Positions 4,076 through 6,111 of a stretch of DNA of 6,111 bases are shown piece by piece (the stretch's first letter is position 1; every line of letters begins with the position of its first letter). The notes under the pieces are model-generated. The model did not search any database. It saw nothing but the letters and a program-made list of their open reading frames with translations, and had not been told where the DNA came from. Position numbers and translations under genes: made by a program. Origin of the DNA: Planctomycetota bacterium (lineage in GTDB: Bacteria > Planctomycetota > PLA2); assembly GCA_023150495.1 (NCBI GenBank), contig JAKLKT010000204.1, positions 1-6,111 of the forward strand, read 5' to 3'.

Positions 4076-5023
4076 GTGAATCCCTTCGAGATCGCCGGGA
4101 ACCGGGTCGAGCCGGGGACGACGGCGCGGCTCGAGATCCCCGTGATGCGGCTCGTCACGCAGGGGGAGATCTCGATCCCGGTCGTCGTCGTCCACGGGGA
4201 GCGGCCCGGGCCGCGGCTCTGGCTCTCGGCGGCGCTCCACGGCGACGAGCTCAACGGCACGGAGATCATCCGCCGCGTGCTCGGGCGCGTGCGCCCGGGC
4301 CGGCTCGCGGGGACGGTCGTGGCGGTGCCCGTCGTCAACGTGCTCGGCTTCGTGACGCAGTCGCGCTACCTCCCCGACCGGCGCGACCTGAACCGCAGCT
4401 TCCCCGGCTCGGCGCGCGGGAGCCTCGCGTCGCGCATGGCGCACCTCTTCCTCACCGAGGTCGTGGGCCGCTGCACGCACGGCATCGACCTCCACACCGG
4501 CTCGCACCACCGCGAGAACCTCCCGCAGGTGCGCGGCGACCTCGACAGCCCCGACGTGCGGCGGTGCGCGCTCGCGTTCGGCGCGCCGCTCATGATCCAC
4601 GGCACGATCATCCCGGGCACGCTTCGCGAGGCCGCCGGCAAGCGCGGCATCCCGACGATCGTCTACGAGGCGGGCGAGCCGCTGCGGTTCAACCAGAAGG
4701 CGATCGCGCTCGGCGAGCAGGGGGTGCTGCGCGTGATCCAGGAGCTCGGCATGCTCCCCGCGCCGCGGCGGCCCCGCTCGGCGAGCGTCGAGGTGCGGAA
4801 GACGACATGGGTGCGCGCGCACCGGAGCGGCATCGTCGAGCTGCACGTCGGGCTCGGCGACCGCGTCCGCAAGGGCCCGCTTCTCGGCCTCGAGCGCGAC
4901 GCGATCGGCGAGGTCGACGGCGACATCAAGGCGACGCACGCGGGGCTCGTGATCGGCATCTCGAACAACCCGCTGCTCCACCGCGGCGAGGCGCTCGTCC
5001 ACGTCGCCGTGAAGAGCCGCTGA
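4076..5023 (+). CDS. AstE/aspartoacylase-family zinc hydrolase of a RimK cluster
   Basis: The product is 315 residues, belonging to the succinylglutamate desuccinylase/aspartoacylase family (M14-like carboxypeptidase fold), which hydrolyses amide bonds of N-acyl amino acids. Zinc ligands are visible as His55 and Glu58 in ALHGDELNG (53-61) and His140 in GIDLHTGSHH (136-145). DLNRSFPG (104-111) supplies the conserved Asn-Arg pair, and Glu198 in TIVYEAGEP (194-202) matches the catalytic Glu. Residues about 235-315 form a C-terminal beta domain resembling a biotinyl/lipoyl barrel (SGIVELHVGLGDRVRKG, 251-267). True AstE belongs to arginine catabolism; no ast genes are present, so its substrate is probably different and linked to RimK. 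The start at GTG 4076 (or the adjacent GTG at 4073) was chosen because NPFEIAG begins the conserved region; the frame is open further upstream, but that would overlap rimK and the palindrome. Confidence 0.9.
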   Translation: MNPFEIAGNRVEPGTTARLEIPVMRLVTQGEISIPVVVVHGERPGPRLWLSAALHGDELNGTEIIRRVLGRVRPGRLAGTVVAVPVVNVLGFVTQSRYLPDRRDLNRSFPGSARGSLASRMAHLFLTEVVGRCTHGIDLHTGSHHRENLPQVRGDLDSPDVRRCALAFGAPLMIHGTIIPGTLREAAGKRGIPTIVYEAGEPLRFNQKAIALGEQGVLRVIQELGMLPAPRRPRSASVEVRKTTWVRAHRSGIVELHVGLGDRVRKGPLLGLERDAIGEVDGDIKATHAGLVIGISNNPLLHRGEALVHVAVKSR

Positions 5024-5025
5024 GC

Positions 5026-5040
5026 GGCGCCCCGCGCGCC
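5026..5040. terminator. GC hairpin between convergent genes
   Basis: GGCGC (5026-5030) pairs with GCGCC (5036-5040) around a 5-nt loop, two bases after the AstE-like stop codon. It lies between convergent genes, where a two-way terminator would be expected. No T-run is present on either strand, so the call rests on position and symmetry. Confidence 0.35.
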
Positions 5041-5043
5041 GGG

Positions 5044-5063
5044 ATCGGGGGGGGCTCCGGGGG
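5044..5063 (-). repeat. Intergenic C5-GGAG-C8-GAT element, copy 3 (inverted)
   Basis: On the minus strand this reads CCCCCGGAGCCCCCCCCGAT, identical to 3026-3045, and begins 4 nt after the stop codon of the minus-strand deiminase gene, just as copy 2 follows the rimB stop. On the plus strand, G tracts at 5041-5043, 5047-5054 and 5059-5063 provide four runs of three or more G in the tail of the AstE-like transcript. Confidence 0.85.
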
Positions 5064-5067
5064 CCGG

Positions 5068-6111
5068 TCAGCCGCCGGCGGCCTCCGCGTCCTCCTCCTC
5101 GCGCTCCTCCTCCTCCGGCGCCGCGGAGTCGCGGCGCGTGTTCGTGACGCACCGCACGCCGCCGCCGAGGACGATCAGCGCGTCCGCCGTGATCGGCACG
5201 GGCTCCCACCCGAGCGCCCGCCACGCCTCCTGCCCGAGCGCGTCGAGGCGCTTCAGCCCGTAGCACGGCATGTAGACGCGGCGCTTGCCCGCCCGCGTCT
5301 CCACGACGGCGTTCGTCCACGTGAGGATCACGTTGTCCTCCGCGTGGAGGATCGGGATGCGAGAGACCTTGAACCCCTCCGCCTCGAGCCGCTCCTTCAC
5401 TCCGTCGTACGCCTCCGCGAGCGCGAGCTGCTTCTCGCGCGGGAAGCGGCCGAACGCGCGCACGTCCTCGCCCGCCTCGAGCGCCTCGAGCGCTGCGCGC
5501 GGGTCGCCGAGCAGGAGCGTCCCCGGCCCCGCGACGGCGAGGTACATGTCCACATGCTCGCGCGCGAGCGGTGAGTCCGCGGCGGCGGCGATGACGAGCC
5601 GGCGCCCGAACACGTCCTCGATCCTCGTGCGGACATCGGCCTCGGCCGCGCCCTCCGCGACGTTGAACGAGACCGCCGCGGGACCGGCGATCACCTCGTC
5701 GGGCGTGAAGAGCAGGTTGCCGCCCTCGAGATCGAGGTCGCCCTCGATCACCTCGAGCTCGGGCTCGATGCGCCGGAGCTCCTTCGCGATGGCGAGGTCG
5801 CCGAGCCGCCTCGGCGCCACGGCGTCCCGCCGCGGCAGGAAGAGGCACTCCTTCCCGTCCTTCGCGAAGAAGACGTAGCGGTCGCGCGCCCAACCGCTGA
5901 CCCAGTCGCCCGCCTCGACGAAGCGCACCCGCGGATCCGGCGCGTCCGCGTTCCCGATCTCCTCGCGGAACCGGCGCGCGTCGTCCGCCGTCGTCACGCC
6001 GACGAGGATGCGCGTGCGCTTCGGCAGCTCGCGGAGGAGGTCCTTGTACGCGGGAAGGCACGCGACGCGCATCTCGCCGTCGAAGTGGAGCACCCACGTC
6101 GAGACGAGGCC
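5068..6111 (-). CDS. Agmatine/peptidyl-arginine deiminase-family protein (pentein fold), 5' end outside window
   Basis: The frame is open to base 6111, giving at least 347 residues. A GTG at 6093 is possible, but the frame continues upstream (GLVSTWVLHF), so the true N-terminus, perhaps with a signal peptide, is probably cut off. Numbering from that GTG, the pentein (PPAD-type, PF04371-like) features are: WARDRYVFF (68-76) with Asp71; LEGGNLLFT (122-130); REHVDMY (178-184) with His180 and Asp182; LTWTNAVV (257-264); and GGGVRCVTNTR (310-320) with nucleophile Cys315. The Asp, His, Asp, Cys set is complete, so it should act on a guanidino group by a thiouronium intermediate, with substrates such as agmatine, peptidyl-arginine or another guanidine. 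The C-terminus after Arg321 is an unusual acidic tail containing EEEEREEED (327-335). It converges on the RimK cluster across 44 nt. The exact substrate cannot be assigned. Confidence 0.85.
   Translation of the reverse strand, partial: GLVSTWVLHFDGEMRVACLPAYKDLLRELPKRTRILVGVTTADDARRFREEIGNADAPDPRVRFVEAGDWVSGWARDRYVFFAKDGKECLFLPRRDAVAPRRLGDLAIAKELRRIEPELEVIEGDLDLEGGNLLFTPDEVIAGPAAVSFNVAEGAAEADVRTRIEDVFGRRLVIAAAADSPLAREHVDMYLAVAGPGTLLLGDPRAALEALEAGEDVRAFGRFPREKQLALAEAYDGVKERLEAEGFKVSRIPILHAEDNVILTWTNAVVETRAGKRRVYMPCYGLKRLDALGQEAWRALGWEPVPITADALIVLGGGVRCVTNTRRDSAAPEEEEREEEDAEAAGG

Noticed and set aside
4076..5023. Calling this gene astE of the arginine succinyltransferase pathway
   Set aside because: No astA, astB, astC or astD neighbours, and the linkage to rimB-rimK suggests a different substrate.
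3971..6097. 708-codon open frame on the minus strand
   Set aside because: It runs antisense to the AstE-like gene and in a different frame through the deiminase, is dominated by Arg, Ala, Gly and Pro, and shows no domain. High GC removes stop codons from shadow frames.
1..6111. CRISPR array or insertion sequence
   Set aside because: No regularly spaced repeats, no terminal inverted repeats flanking a transposase, and no transposase motifs in any frame.

Overview
The window (6,111 bases, very GC-rich, roughly 70% or more by eye, with almost only G or C in third codon positions) looks like bacterial chromosome. It holds one tRNA gene, six well-supported protein genes (the last cut by the window end) and possibly the first codons of a seventh. 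The genome has E. coli-like RimK and CorA-type proteins, its tRNA lacks an encoded CCA, and several genes have no Shine-Dalgarno sequence. This fits a high-GC lineage such as Myxococcota, Planctomycetota, Gemmatimonadota or a related uncultured group. I cannot choose among them from sequence alone. There are no transposases, integrases, CRISPR arrays or phage genes.

Layout: 1-130 holds a pair of short tandem repeats, a weak candidate gene start leaving the window on the minus strand, and a possible tRNA promoter. 131-204 is a tRNA with anticodon CAU. 317-721 (minus) is a RidA/YjgF-family protein. It diverges, with only 25 bp between start codons, from a LOG-family nucleotide phosphoribohydrolase-like gene (747-1481). 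A run of plus-strand genes follows: a CorA-type divalent-cation transporter (1555-2505), a RimB-type retropepsin-like protease (2564-3022), RimK glutamate ligase (3079-3981) and an AstE/aspartoacylase-family metallohydrolase (4076-5023). A pentein-superfamily deiminase (5068 to beyond 6111) converges on this run from the minus strand.

The functional core is the RimB-RimK-AstE-like module. RimK adds glutamates to a protein C-terminus (ribosomal protein S6 in E. coli), and RimB-type proteases remove poly-glutamate in Pseudomonas. The role of the AstE-like partner in this setting is not established. The convergent deiminase ends in an encoded Glu-rich tail, so a genetically encoded near-mimic of the RimK product lies beside the RimK genes.

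The gaps between genes are also structured. A GC-only element, C5-GGAG-C8, occurs exactly three times in different gaps. A four-tract G-quadruplex motif follows the LOG stop codon. The rimK-astE gap carries an 11-pair hairpin and a perfect 20-bp palindrome. Three plus-strand genes (LOG, corA, rimK) lack a Shine-Dalgarno sequence but have a TAnnnT hexamer 8-12 nt before the start codon, suggesting leaderless or nearly leaderless transcripts.
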